Source: DASUPK01 sp963728875
GTDB taxonomy: Bacteria > Actinomycetota > Thermoleophilia > Solirubrobacterales > 70-9
DNA: 64,000 nt
NCBI GenBank assembly: GCA_963728875.1
Contig: CAVSLJ010000001.1
Location: 992,001-1,056,000 of the forward strand
Reading direction: 5' to 3'
This document shows, piece after piece, positions 21,282-29,992 of the stretch. Position numbers and translations under genes: made by a program. How positions within the stretch are numbered: position 1 is the first letter of the stretch; every line of letters starts with the position of its first letter. Under the pieces are notes generated by a model. The model searched no databases. It had not been told where the DNA came from and was given only the letters and a program-made list of their open reading frames with translations.

Positions 21282-21937
21282 TGCACCCGCAAGGGGCCGA
21301 GCCCGGCCCGAAGAAGAGGCAAGGCGCCGTGTCATCCATAACCGACGACGAGATCCGCGAGAAATACCTCGAGCGCGCGATCCGGGAGCTGAACGACCTC
21401 GGCAGGGAGCTTGCCGCCTGCGAGGACTGCCCCCGGGGCAACGTGATGCCGGTGCAGGGATCGGGGCATCCCCAGGCCGACATCATGATGTTGAAGCGCT
21501 CGGCGACCGCCTCCGAGATCGAGGAGGGCGTCGCCTTCTACGGCCGGGCGGGCAACGCGCTGATGAAGAGCTTCAAGCGGCTGGCGATCGATCCGATCGT
21601 CGTCTTCGGGACCCTCTGCGTGAAGTGCCCGCTGACCGATCCGACCCACGCGTCGGAGGTCTGCATCGCCCGGGTCGCCGAGGAGATCGCGATCGTGCAG
21701 CCGCGGATCATCGTGGTGATGGGCGACGAGGCGCTCGACACGCTCAACGACCTGGAGCTGCCCCTCTCGAACGCGATCGAGCCGGTCGAGGGCGAGGTCC
21801 AGCGGCTCACCTCGACGATGGACGCGCTCTACGTCCCGGACATCGACGACTCACTCGACACCGAGGACGCCAAGCAGCGCTTCTGGTCGGCGTTCAGGGT
21901 GATCGGCGACTGGTACGACCGGTTGCCGCCCTACTAG
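21281..21937 (+). CDS. Divergent uracil-DNA-glycosylase superfamily protein
   Basis: 218 aa; ATG 21281 overlaps the preceding TGA (TGATG). It resembles family 4/5 UDGs: CEDCPRGN near the N-terminus gives C-x2-C, CVKCP gives further cysteines for an iron-sulphur cluster, and FYGRAG resembles the FVGRAG loop. The first catalytic motif (GEGPG-x-x-E/D) is replaced by MLKRSATASEIEE, so ordinary uracil excision is questionable. The C-terminal HPS/HPT loop is not evident either. Role unknown; it is operonic with the GT/PHP fusion. Confidence 0.7.
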   Translation: MHPQGAEPGPKKRQGAVSSITDDEIREKYLERAIRELNDLGRELAACEDCPRGNVMPVQGSGHPQADIMMLKRSATASEIEEGVAFYGRAGNALMKSFKRLAIDPIVVFGTLCVKCPLTDPTHASEVCIARVAEEIAIVQPRIIVVMGDEALDTLNDLELPLSNAIEPVEGEVQRLTSTMDALYVPDIDDSLDTEDAKQRFWSAFRVIGDWYDRLPPY

Positions 21938-21959
21938 CCCGCGGACTAGACTCGTTTCG

Positions 21960-22148
21960 ATGGAGCTCGAGGAACGAACGATCGAGCAGCTGCCCGACCG
22001 CTGCCAGAACTGCGGCGCGACGCTCACGGACACGGAGAAGGAGACGGCGCTGACGGATGGGCCGCCCAGCGGCCTGGTCCTGTGCGCGACCTGCGCGTCC
22101 GAGGTCGTCCCGGTCGACGAGGCCGAGGACGACGAGGCCGAGGCCTAG
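21960..22148 (+). CDS. Small zinc-ribbon peptide
   Basis: 62 aa. Two C-x2-C pairs (CQNCG at 15-19 and CATC at about 42-45) predict a structural zinc ribbon; the tail is strongly acidic (DEAEDDEAEA). It starts 22 nt after the UDG-like gene and converges with the GH5 gene, sharing stop-codon bases. No function can be assigned. Confidence 0.65.
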   Translation: MELEERTIEQLPDRCQNCGATLTDTEKETALTDGPPSGLVLCATCASEVVPVDEAEDDEAEA

Positions 22149-23725
22149 CGGCGCCGCTTCTTCCGCTTTGGGGTCACCCTGCAGTCGCCACGACTGCGGC
22201 CCCGTGACGGCTCGACGGTGATGCTCACGTTGGCCTTGCCCGGACAGGCGATCACCCGCAGCAGCGCCGCGTTGCGCTTCGAGGCGATGCCGGCCCCCTT
22301 GACGACGGCCGAGTAACCGTTCGGATAGTGATCCGCCGGGAGGAAAACCTGCGTCTGGCGGAACTTCGCCCTCGAGCGCTTGCCCTTCCCCTTGCGCTTG
22401 GCGCGGCGGGCGAAGCTCTTGCCGGTTGGCCCCTTGGTCGAGTAGGCGAGCGTGAACCGTCGCGTCGCCGGATCGAACCCGTAGCTCGTCGGCGTGCCCG
22501 CCACCACCTGTGGATACGGCTCAGCCAGGACGTCGAGCTTCGCCTGCTTGACGTTCGTCCCGGTCGGCGGCTGGTTCGGGTCGATGACGATCGCCTGGGT
22601 GCCTGAGCCGGAGGTCGTCGGATCGAGGCACTCGCAGTAGTGCCAGTACTCCCAGCCGACCATGTGCTGGTCCGCCTGCTGCACGTTCTCCCGGATCGTG
22701 GCCAGGTCGTCGGTGGCGCCGAACTCGCTGAGGAGCAGCGCGTCTCCGGTGGCCTGGGCGTGCGCGTCGGCGTTATCGAAGACGTGGTTGTTGAGATCGG
22801 TGCAGCTCCGGCCGATGTAATCCGGGATCTGGAGGCCCCCGGGCGCGCAGTAGTCGTGGAAGCTGAATCCCGCCTCGCCGTCCCCGAGCCCCGTGACGCT
22901 CGAGGCGGCCCCGAAGTTGAAGAGTACGTTCGGCTCGTACCAGATCAGCTTCCGGGGATCGACCCCGCGAATCGCCGCGATCACGAGCTTGTAGAACGGG
23001 ACCATCGAGCCGGCATCGAACCCAGGACAGCCGTTGGGCGTGAAGCAGCCGATGAAGGCGTTCCCGGGCCACGGCTCGTTCATCAGGTCGAAGCCGAGGG
23101 TGTGCTGCGCGGCCGCGAAACGGGCCGCGACGTGCGCCCAGGCCGCGGCGTAGCGGTCCTCCAGGCCGACCCCGCCAGGCCCCGTGCGGTTCGCCCAGAA
23201 GTTGTCGAAGGCTTGCTTGAGCGCGCTGTTCAGGAAGTAGTTGCTCGGAAAGCCGGCCTGGGGCAGATTGGGCACTCCGTCGTCGATGACGGCCCAGTCG
23301 GGCCAGCCCTCCCCCTGGTATTTCTCGTTGTACATGTCCTGATGGAAGTCGAGCTGGCTGAAGACGCCGTGTCGCGCCAGCTCGGCCTCGGTGCCCGCGA
23401 TGGCGTTGAGGTAGGCGTCGTCATAGGCGCCGGGCGTCGGCTCGACCGCCTTGTAGATCAGCCCGAGGCGGACGGTGTTGAAGCCGTAGCGCTGCAGGAA
23501 GGCGGCGTCGTCATCGCCGAAGCCCTGCGCCGAGGGCGCGTACGGAGCCACCTTGGTGACCATGTTGACGCCGTGCAGGATCGCGACGCGCCCCTTGGCG
23601 TCAGTGATCCAACGTCCGGAATGGCCGAGCGGCGCCGTGGGTCGGGCCTGCGCCGCCGTCGCGAACAGAATTACTCCGAGGGCGGCGAGCGCGGCCGTCG
23701 CGGTGGCTCTCCTCACCCAGCGCAC
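22145..23725 (-). CDS. Secreted GH5 glycoside hydrolase, endoglycoceramidase-like
   Basis: About 526 aa from GTG 23725 (another GTG at 23716); longer frames would run into marR. Signal peptide about 5-28. The GH5 acid/base Glu is in DLMNEPWPG and the nucleophile Glu in LLSEFGATDD; DFHQDMYNE and GFNTVRLGL are typical of the endoglycoceramidase-like branch, which splits oligosaccharide from a lipid or aglycone. A Lys/Arg-rich linker (ARRAKRKGKGKRSRAK) and basic tail (KRKKRRR) bound a C-terminal beta domain. Location near the inositol-lipid locus raises the idea of a glycolipid substrate. Confidence 0.85.
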   Translation of the reverse strand: MRWVRRATATAALAALGVILFATAAQARPTAPLGHSGRWITDAKGRVAILHGVNMVTKVAPYAPSAQGFGDDDAAFLQRYGFNTVRLGLIYKAVEPTPGAYDDAYLNAIAGTEAELARHGVFSQLDFHQDMYNEKYQGEGWPDWAVIDDGVPNLPQAGFPSNYFLNSALKQAFDNFWANRTGPGGVGLEDRYAAAWAHVAARFAAAQHTLGFDLMNEPWPGNAFIGCFTPNGCPGFDAGSMVPFYKLVIAAIRGVDPRKLIWYEPNVLFNFGAASSVTGLGDGEAGFSFHDYCAPGGLQIPDYIGRSCTDLNNHVFDNADAHAQATGDALLLSEFGATDDLATIRENVQQADQHMVGWEYWHYCECLDPTTSGSGTQAIVIDPNQPPTGTNVKQAKLDVLAEPYPQVVAGTPTSYGFDPATRRFTLAYSTKGPTGKSFARRAKRKGKGKRSRAKFRQTQVFLPADHYPNGYSAVVKGAGIASKRNAALLRVIACPGKANVSITVEPSRGRSRGDCRVTPKRKKRRR

Positions 23726-23750
23726 AGCCGCAGTATCGCTGAGCGGGGCG

Positions 23751-24143
23751 TTACGCGGTTTCGCCGAGCGTCTCCGCGAGCACGGAGACGTGGGTGAGGT
23801 GCGCCTCGGCCTGCGCCTTGCGGCCGGCGTCAGTGACGCAAGCGAAGACGCCGCGGCGGTCGTGGTCGCAGACGTTCCGGCAGACGAAGCCATCGTCCTC
23901 GAGGCGCTGGACGAGCCGGGAGAGGGCGCTCTGGCTCAGATGAATCTCCTCGGCGAGCTCCTGAATGCGCCGGTGCCCTTCGGGCGATTCGGCCAGGCGG
24001 CGCAGAACCTCGTATTCGGTGAGGGAGAGACGGTGCTCTCGCTGGAGGCGGTGCTCGAGGGCCTCGCGAACGCGGGCGTGCTCGGCTTCGAGCTCGTTCC
24101 ACCTGTCTAGAAGCGGGTCTCTTTCAGCTGTCTTGGCGGGCAT
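23751..24143 (-). CDS. MarR-family transcriptional regulator
   Basis: 130 aa. The winged HTH is seen at about 38-105 (LSLTEYEVLRRL, IHLSQSALSRLVQRLEDDGFV, DHDRRGVFACVTDAG). MarR proteins are dimeric repressors usually released by small aromatic or toxic ligands. The gene is divergent from an MFS efflux gene and their shared promoter region holds an inverted repeat, so it very likely controls that transporter and itself. A GGAGG element lies upstream in TAGGAGGAGTGAGG. Confidence 0.9.
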   Translation of the reverse strand: MPAKTAERDPLLDRWNELEAEHARVREALEHRLQREHRLSLTEYEVLRRLAESPEGHRRIQELAEEIHLSQSALSRLVQRLEDDGFVCRNVCDHDRRGVFACVTDAGRKAQAEAHLTHVSVLAETLGETA

Positions 24144-24176
24144 CTCGCCTCACTCCTCCTACCCCTGTGGCCGGGC

Positions 24177-24182
24177 ATTATA
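24177..24182 (-). promoter_or_regulatory. marR -10 element (TATAAT)
   Basis: A perfect TATAAT on the minus strand about 34 nt upstream of the marR ATG; no clean -35 is seen. It abuts the AAGTT-N10-AACTT repeat. Confidence 0.55.
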
Positions 24183-24186
24183 GCAA

Positions 24187-24206
24187 AAGTTGCTTGTACA
24201 TAACTT
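24187..24206. promoter_or_regulatory. Candidate MarR operator AAGTT-N10-AACTT
   Basis: The inverted repeat lies between the marR -10 box and the MFS -35 box, where one bound dimer could block both promoters. A second short repeat, TGCAT-GCGT-ATGCA (24217-24230), sits inside the MFS promoter spacer and is an alternative or additional site. Confidence 0.55.
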
Positions 24207-24207
24207 G

Positions 24208-24236
24208 TTGACACATTGCATGCGTATGCATATACT
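24208..24236 (+). promoter_or_regulatory. MFS gene promoter (TTGACA-17-TATACT)
   Basis: Near-consensus housekeeping promoter: TTGACA at 24208-24213, 17-nt spacer, TATACT at 24231-24236. The gene starts 45 nt further on with GGAGG at a 6-nt gap. Confidence 0.85.
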
Positions 24237-24281
24237 ACCCGCCTCACACGATCCGTCTGCAACCCGTTTGGGAGGAACAGA

Positions 24282-25742
24282 ATGGAAGCGACACAAACTT
24301 CACCGGCAACTCGATTCGATTCGGGCCTCTGGGGACTGCTGCTGCTCCTCTGCGGCGTCCTCTTCCTGGACGGGATGGACGTCTCGATGGTCGCGGTCGC
24401 GCTACCCAACATCGGCCACGAGCTCGGCCTCGAGCCCAGCTCGCTGCAGTGGATCGTCAGCGGCTACGTGCTCGGCTATGGCGGGCTGCTGCTGCTCGGC
24501 GGCCGCGCGGCTGATCTGATCGGCCGCCGCAAGGTGCTGCTCGGCGGCCTGGCGGTGTTCGTGGTCGCGTCGTTCATCGGCGGCATCGCCAACGACGGCA
24601 CGACGCTGATCGCCACCCGGTTCATCAAGGGCGCGTCGGCGGCCTTCACGGCGCCGGCGGGACTGTCGATCATCACGACCAAGTTCGCCGAGGGCCCGGC
24701 GCGGAACAAGGCGCTGAGCGTCTACACGGCGACCGGCGCGAGCGGCTGGTCGGCCGGCCTGATCTTCGGCGGTCTGCTCACCGAGCTCGGCTGGCGGTGG
24801 ACGTTCTTCATGCCGGTGCCGATCGCGGCGGGCATCCTGTTCCTGCTGCCGCGCTACCTGGATCGCGATGAGGGGGCGGGCTTCTCGCTCCGGAAGCTCG
24901 ACTTCGGGGGCACGGCGACGCTGGCGGCGACGATGCTGGGGCTCGTCTACACCGTGGTCGAGGCTCCGGAGGTCGGCTGGGGCTCGGCGCGCACGTTGCT
25001 CTCCTTCGTGGGAGTCACCGCGCTGCTCAGCGCGTTCGTCCTGATCGAGCAGCACAGCCCGAACCCCCTGGTTCGCCTCGGCATCCTGCGCTCGCCGCAG
25101 CTCCGGCGAGCCAACTTCGGCGCCATGGCGCTGCTGGGGAGCTGGTTCGGCTTCCAGTTCATGGGCACCCTGTACATGCAGGATCTGAGGGATTGGTCGG
25201 CGGTCGAGATGGCCCTGGCCTTCCTGCCCACCGGACTAATCGTGGCGACGGGATCGCCGAACATCGGCCGGCTGGTCAACCGGGTGGGGACGACCGTGCC
25301 GATCGCCCTCGGCCTCACCAGCCTGGCGGCCTCGTACGTGCTCTTCCTCAACATCGGGGCGAACACCGATTACCTGACCGGGATGCTGCCGACGTTCATC
25401 CTGGCCGGGATCGGCTTCATGCTCACCTTCGGCCCGCTGAACATGGCCGCTACCGGTGGCGTGGCGCCCGAGGAGCAGGGATTGGCCTCCGGGCTCGTCT
25501 ACACCTCATTCCAGGTCGGCGGGGCGATCGGACTCGCCATTGCCACGGCGGTGATCGACGCCGGCACCGCCGCGTCCAGCTCGCCCGCCGGGAGTGCCGC
25601 GGCGCTGCTCGACGGATTCCATCCGGCGATCCTGACCTCGCTGGCCATCGCCGTCATCGGCATCGGCATCACCGTTGTGCCTCTGCTGCGCGGGCGGCTC
25701 CAGCCGAGGCTGGCGCACGCTGCGGCCGGCGAGCAGGAGTAG
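24282..25742 (+). CDS. MFS transporter, DHA2 (14-TM) drug-efflux type
   Basis: 486 aa from ATG 24282, set by GGAGG at 24271-24275. About 14 helices; helix 1 carries LFLDGMDVSMVAVALPNI (motif D1 of DHA2), loop 2-3 has GGRAADLIGRRKVLLGG (motif A) and helix 5 the antiporter-type PAGLS-TATGASGW region. DHA2 proteins export hydrophobic compounds by proton exchange. Regulated in all likelihood by the divergent MarR. A GC-rich hairpin follows the stop. Confidence 0.92.
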   Translation: MEATQTSPATRFDSGLWGLLLLLCGVLFLDGMDVSMVAVALPNIGHELGLEPSSLQWIVSGYVLGYGGLLLLGGRAADLIGRRKVLLGGLAVFVVASFIGGIANDGTTLIATRFIKGASAAFTAPAGLSIITTKFAEGPARNKALSVYTATGASGWSAGLIFGGLLTELGWRWTFFMPVPIAAGILFLLPRYLDRDEGAGFSLRKLDFGGTATLAATMLGLVYTVVEAPEVGWGSARTLLSFVGVTALLSAFVLIEQHSPNPLVRLGILRSPQLRRANFGAMALLGSWFGFQFMGTLYMQDLRDWSAVEMALAFLPTGLIVATGSPNIGRLVNRVGTTVPIALGLTSLAASYVLFLNIGANTDYLTGMLPTFILAGIGFMLTFGPLNMAATGGVAPEEQGLASGLVYTSFQVGGAIGLAIATAVIDAGTAASSSPAGSAAALLDGFHPAILTSLAIAVIGIGITVVPLLRGRLQPRLAHAAAGEQE

Positions 25743-25764
25743 CTCTCCCCAGGGCCGATTCCCA

Positions 25765-25797
25765 CGGACGGGGCGTCTTTCCCGGGCGCCCCGTCCG
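25765..25797 (+). terminator. Hairpin terminator after MFS gene
   Basis: CGGACGGGGCG (25765-25775) pairs perfectly with CGCCCCGTCCG (25787-25797) around an 11-nt loop, 22 nt after the MFS stop. No T-tract follows. Confidence 0.6.
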
Positions 25798-25860
25798 AGC
25801 CCTGCCCCCCTGTCCGAAAGCTTCAAGCCGCCGGCGCCACCGTCACGTACGGTGGGCGGC

Positions 25861-26277
25861 ATGAACATCCTCTTCATCGCGGGCTTCGCCGTGGTCGCCC
25901 CCGACCCGCCAGTGAGCCGCGAGCTCTACGTCGAGGCCCTCGGCCTCCCGCTCGCGGCCGGAAAGGACGGGGAGTACTGGCACAGCGAGGAGATCGCTGG
26001 CAGCAAGCACTTCGGCGTCTGGCCGCTATCCCAGGCTGCGGAGGCGTGCTTCGGCACACCGGCGTGGCCCGCGGAGCTGACCGTTCCGCAGGCGAGCGTC
26101 GAGTTTGAGGTCGAGGACGCCGACGCGGTGGCAGCGGGTGGCGAGGAGCTCAAACGCGCTGGCTTCGAGCTCCTCCACCCTGCGCGCCGGGAGCCGTGGG
26201 GCCAGACCGTGGTTCGGCTTCTGTCGAGCGAGGGATTGATCGTGGGCGTTTCCCACGCGCCGTCGCTCCACGACTGA
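25861..26277 (+). CDS. Glyoxalase/bleomycin-resistance (VOC) family protein
   Basis: 138 aa from ATG 25861. The VOC beta-alpha-beta-beta-beta pattern is seen: FIAGFAVVAPDPPVSRELYVEALGLPL, then the second half VEFEVEDADAVAAGGEELKRAGFELLHPARREPWGQTVVRLLSSEGLIVGVSH. Such proteins bind a metal or a small hydrophobic ligand; the substrate is unknown. It converges with the LLM-type oxidoreductase downstream. Confidence 0.8.
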   Translation: MNILFIAGFAVVAPDPPVSRELYVEALGLPLAAGKDGEYWHSEEIAGSKHFGVWPLSQAAEACFGTPAWPAELTVPQASVEFEVEDADAVAAGGEELKRAGFELLHPARREPWGQTVVRLLSSEGLIVGVSHAPSLHD

Positions 26278-26317
26278 TCGTCGAACATCACCAGCGCCCG
26301 CGCAAGCCAGGTGGCCG

Positions 26318-27097
26318 CTAGTCCCCTGGAGCCGCCGCCTCCGCCACGGCGCTCATGTTCTCGATCTTCGCGCTGGCGAGAGCCCGGACCACCACGACAT
26401 CGAGGGCCGTATAGCGGCTGAGCCCGGCCTGGACGACGCTCTCGTTCTCGCCAGCGACGCCCACGGTGCCCTCGGGCGCCCCCTGGCGGTCGAAATGGTT
26501 CCGGTAGCCCGGATGGAGGTCCCGGTAGAAGGCCTCCTCCTTCGCCAGACGCCCCTCGGCGTCGGCACCGACCGCCGTTCGCACGTAGCCGAAGATCGTC
26601 GGGGGCTCGCGGCCGCTCTCGCTTGCGCCCTGCTCCACCCATCCTCGGGCCTTGACGGCGAACTCCGGGGTGACCCAGTTCAAGAAGACGGCGTCCCACT
26701 CGGCTCCTCCGAGGGCGCACATCTTCGGGCCCATCGCGGCCAGGGCCAGGTGGACGCCCGGCAGCGCCTCTCGCAGCCCCGGCAGAGCCTCGCGCATCGT
26801 CGTGAGCGGCTTCTCGGTTGTGCCGGCGCCGATGGCGAGCCAGAGGCGGCCCCTGTCGACGCCGAAGCGGTCGATGTCCGCGGCCATCTCCTCGGGCGAG
26901 TGGCGGTCGAGCGCGATCGTGACCCCCAGCTCGATCCGGTCGGCGCCTTTCGCAAACTCGCCGAGGGTCTCGAGCCCCTTCGCGCCGGGGTGATCGTTGG
27001 ACCACATCGAGTCGTAGCCGAGTTCCTCGCAGCGGCCAGCGAGGGGACTCGCGATCTCGGGGTCCAAGCCTCCTGCGACTCCGAAGCCTCTCCTCAC
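26318..27097 (-). CDS. LLM-class (F420-dependent-type) flavin oxidoreductase
   Basis: 259 aa from GTG 27097, overlapping the upstream TGA (GTGA). Luciferase-like TIM-barrel features: AGRCEELGYDSMWSNDHPG near the N-terminus, RIELGVTIALDRHSPEEMA and LAIGAGTTEKPLTTMREALP, and GGAEWDAVFLNWVTPEFA. F420-using members of this family reduce or oxidise small metabolites. It is shorter than the usual 290-340 aa, so part of the barrel may be trimmed. The operon partner is an rRNA methyltransferase, with no obvious functional link. Confidence 0.8.
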   Translation of the reverse strand: MRRGFGVAGGLDPEIASPLAGRCEELGYDSMWSNDHPGAKGLETLGEFAKGADRIELGVTIALDRHSPEEMAADIDRFGVDRGRLWLAIGAGTTEKPLTTMREALPGLREALPGVHLALAAMGPKMCALGGAEWDAVFLNWVTPEFAVKARGWVEQGASESGREPPTIFGYVRTAVGADAEGRLAKEEAFYRDLHPGYRNHFDRQGAPEGTVGVAGENESVVQAGLSRYTALDVVVVRALASAKIENMSAVAEAAAPGD

Positions 27098-28437
27098 GCG
27101 GCTCGCTCCAGCAGCGCCACGCACTCGATGTGGGGCGTCTGCGGAAACATGTCGACCGGCTTCACGCGGCGGAGCCTATAGCCGGCCTCCGCCAGTTGGG
27201 CGGCATTAGGCGCGAGGGTCGTCGGGTTGCAGGAGATGTAGACGATTCGCGGTGCCTCGCACTCGATCAGGCGGCGGACGATCTTCTTCGAGAGCCCGGC
27301 GCGTGGCGGGTCGACCACCACGAGGTCGGGGCGGCCGGCCTCCTCGAGGAGGAGACGGATCTCCTTGCGGGCGTCACCCGTCCGGAAGCGCGTGTTCTCG
27401 ATCCCATTGAGCATGGCGTTCTCCTCGGCGTCGACGATGGCCTCGGGGACGATCTCGACTCCCCAGACCTCGCCGACTCGCCCGGCCATCGTCAGTCCCA
27501 GCGTGCCGATTCCGCAGAACAGGTCGAAGACCCTTTCCGACCCGGTCAGCCCGGCCAGCTCGATGGCAAATCCATAGAGGCGCTCCGCCATCTCCGTATT
27601 GGTCTGGAAGAAGGCGCGGTGCGAGATCCGGAAGCGCAGGCCGCAGAGCTCCTCCTCGAGGTACTCGGCGCCGACGGCTCCGGTCGGCCCGTCCGTGCTG
27701 CTTCCCGGGCCTTCGACGATCGTGTGCAGATCCACCGGTGGCCGCGGGATCTCCGCGGGGGAGGTGACCAGGCGGCTCTGCAGCTGGCCCGTGCGGCGGC
27801 CCTCCCTGATCACCAGGTTCCGCAGCACGCCTTGCTGGGAGCGCTTGTCGTACGCGGGCAGGCCCGCCGAGCGGGCCCAGTCGCGCAGCTCGTTGCGGCG
27901 GGCGTTGTTGCGCTCCGAGGCGAGCTGGCAGTCCTCGGCGTCCACGATCAGGTCCCAGCGGCCGCGCGCGTGGAACCCCAGGACGAGCTCACCCTCGCGC
28001 TCGCCGAAGGAGTACTCGAGCTTGTTGCGGTAGCGCCAGCGCTCGACGGCCGACTCGATCGGCTCGAGCTCGAAGCCGTCGAGACCACCCAGGCGCACCA
28101 GCGAATCCTCCACCTGAGCCTGCTTGTGGCGGAGCTGCTCCTCGTAGGCGAGCCCCTGCCAGGGAGCACCGGGGCAGGGCTCGCCGCCGTGATCGCACCG
28201 GGGCGGCACCCGGTCCGATGAGGGGCGCAGGATCTCCTTGGCCTGCGCCTCCGCGTAGCCGCGTTTCGCCTTGGTCACCTCGGCCGATACGCGGTCCCCG
28301 GGCAGGGCCCCCGCGACGAAGACCACGTAGCCGTTGCGGCGTGCCACTCCCTTGCCGCCGTAGGCGAGGGACTCGACGTCGAGCTCCAGCAGCTCGCCGC
28401 GGGCGGGGCGTTCCCGGGTGGCGGTCCCGTCGGACAT
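27094..28437 (-). CDS. RlmD/TrmA-type 23S rRNA (uracil-5-)-methyltransferase
   Basis: 447 aa from ATG 28437; a much longer open frame upstream is antisense to the M3-like gene. N-terminal TRAM domain (about 12-70), cysteine-rich segment, then a SAM-dependent methyltransferase domain with FDLFCGIGTLGL, VVVDPPRAGL and the catalytic Cys in VYISCNPTTLA. It methylates C5 of uridine in RNA. The iron-sulphur segment reads RCDHGGEPCPGAPWQ, lacking one Cys of the usual C-x5-C-x2-C, so the cluster may be lost. Confidence 0.88.
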   Translation of the reverse strand: MSDGTATRERPARGELLELDVESLAYGGKGVARRNGYVVFVAGALPGDRVSAEVTKAKRGYAEAQAKEILRPSSDRVPPRCDHGGEPCPGAPWQGLAYEEQLRHKQAQVEDSLVRLGGLDGFELEPIESAVERWRYRNKLEYSFGEREGELVLGFHARGRWDLIVDAEDCQLASERNNARRNELRDWARSAGLPAYDKRSQQGVLRNLVIREGRRTGQLQSRLVTSPAEIPRPPVDLHTIVEGPGSSTDGPTGAVGAEYLEEELCGLRFRISHRAFFQTNTEMAERLYGFAIELAGLTGSERVFDLFCGIGTLGLTMAGRVGEVWGVEIVPEAIVDAEENAMLNGIENTRFRTGDARKEIRLLLEEAGRPDLVVVDPPRAGLSKKIVRRLIECEAPRIVYISCNPTTLAPNAAQLAEAGYRLRRVKPVDMFPQTPHIECVALLERAA

Positions 28438-28461
28438 CGTGCGCCTATCGTTGCAGCCGCC

Positions 28462-29949
28462 TTGGCCTGGGATCTCGACCGATACCGGCGCGACGCCGAG
28501 CGTTTCCTCGAGGAGATCGGCCGTGAGTACTACCTGCAGGGGGCCGGTCACAAGCCCGACCTCGTGATCGAGCCGATCTATGAGCGCCACGAGTCGCTCT
28601 TCGAGCGCGATGCCGTCGGCAGGGTCGGCGAGGCGAGGAGGGCGGCGACGGGCGAGGCTGTGACCCGGCTTCGCTACCTGCACCAGTTCGCGCTGGACGG
28701 ATACCTCGGATCGATCACCAGGGAGCTCCAGACGCGGGTGGCCGAACTCGAGGCGACGCTCGAGGTGGAGGTGGGTGACGAGAGCATCGCCTACCGGATG
28801 GCGCCGGTGATCCAGGCGAACGAGGAGGACGTCGATCGCCGGGCCGAGATCGAAGCAGCGCGGAACGCGGTCCTGGTCGAGCGGCTCAATCCTCTTCACC
28901 TCGAGGAGCTGGAGAGCGCGCATGCGGCCTGCGAGGAGCTCGGATGGCCGTCCTATCTCGACGCGTACTCGGACGTGCGTGCTATGGATCTCCGTGCGCT
29001 CGCGCGGCAGCTGGAGTCGTTCGCCGAATCCACCGAGCCGGGTTATGCGCGGATCGTCGATCCCGAGCTCGAGCGCACGGTCGGGCACTCGCTCGCCGAG
29101 TTGCGGCGCTCGGACCTCCCCCGCTTCTTCCGGGCGGCTCAGCTCGACGAGCTCTTCCCGGGCGAGCGGATGGTGCCGGCGCTGCGACGGACCCTGTCGG
29201 AGCTCGGGATCGACCTGGATGCGCAGGACAACGTCACGCTCGACACGGAATCGCGGGAGACCAAGAGCCCGCGGGCCTTCTGTTCGACCCCGCGCGTGCC
29301 AGAGGAGGTGTACCTGGTGCTGCCGCCGATCGGCGGCAGGGAGGACTACGCCGCCCTCTTCCACGAGGCGGGGCACGCCGAGCACTACGGCTGCACGGAC
29401 GCCGGCCTCGCCTTCGAGTTCCGGCACCTCGGCGACAACTCCGTCACCGAGTCGTTCGCCTTTCTGCTGGAGGGCCTGACCGCAAGCCCGGCCTGGCTGG
29501 CGGCGATCCTCGGCGAGAACGATGCCGAGGCCGCGATCGAGCACGCCCGAGCCGCTCGCCTGGTCATGCTGCGGCGCTACTCGGCGAAGATCGCCTACGA
29601 GGTCGAGCTGCACGGCCCGGACGTCGACCTGGACGCGATGCCGGAGCGCTACTCGACGCTCCTCGCGGACAGGATCGGCGTTCCGTGGCCGCGGGAAACC
29701 TGGCTCTCCGATGTCGATCCGAGCTTCTACGTCGCCTGCTATCTGCGCGCCTGGGCGCTCGAGGTCGACTGGCGGGAGGCCCTCCGCGGCCGGTTCGGCG
29801 ACGCCTGGTTCCAGGACTCAGGGGCGGGCGCGTGGCTACGCGACCTCTGGGCACGAGGGCAGCGCCTGGATGCGGACCGCCTGCTCGCCGATGCGACGGA
29901 TGGATCGCTCGATTTCGGGCGGCTCGCTCTCGAGCTGACCGCCGTATAG
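28462..29949 (+). CDS. M3-like (oligoendopeptidase-like) metallopeptidase
   Basis: 495 aa from TTG 28462, 24 nt from the divergent methyltransferase start. The zinc site HEAGH (in ALFHEAGHAEHYG) and a downstream Glu in NSVTESFAFLLEGL match the gluzincin pattern of M3/M32 peptidases; the rest is helical. Such enzymes cleave short peptides in the cytoplasm; no signal peptide is seen. The N-terminal half has no recognised similarity beyond long amphipathic helices. Activity is likely but substrate unknown. Confidence 0.75.
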   Translation: MAWDLDRYRRDAERFLEEIGREYYLQGAGHKPDLVIEPIYERHESLFERDAVGRVGEARRAATGEAVTRLRYLHQFALDGYLGSITRELQTRVAELEATLEVEVGDESIAYRMAPVIQANEEDVDRRAEIEAARNAVLVERLNPLHLEELESAHAACEELGWPSYLDAYSDVRAMDLRALARQLESFAESTEPGYARIVDPELERTVGHSLAELRRSDLPRFFRAAQLDELFPGERMVPALRRTLSELGIDLDAQDNVTLDTESRETKSPRAFCSTPRVPEEVYLVLPPIGGREDYAALFHEAGHAEHYGCTDAGLAFEFRHLGDNSVTESFAFLLEGLTASPAWLAAILGENDAEAAIEHARAARLVMLRRYSAKIAYEVELHGPDVDLDAMPERYSTLLADRIGVPWPRETWLSDVDPSFYVACYLRAWALEVDWREALRGRFGDAWFQDSGAGAWLRDLWARGQRLDADRLLADATDGSLDFGRLALELTAV

Positions 29950-29992
29950 GCTTTCCCGGAGTTTGCGGGATACCACGAGATGGAGGTCCAAG

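Noticed and set aside
28437..29613. N-terminal extension of the RlmD-type methyltransferase up to 29613
   Set aside because: The extra 392 codons lie antisense to the M3-like peptidase gene and carry no TRAM or other family motif; the real start at 28437 gives the proper TRAM domain.
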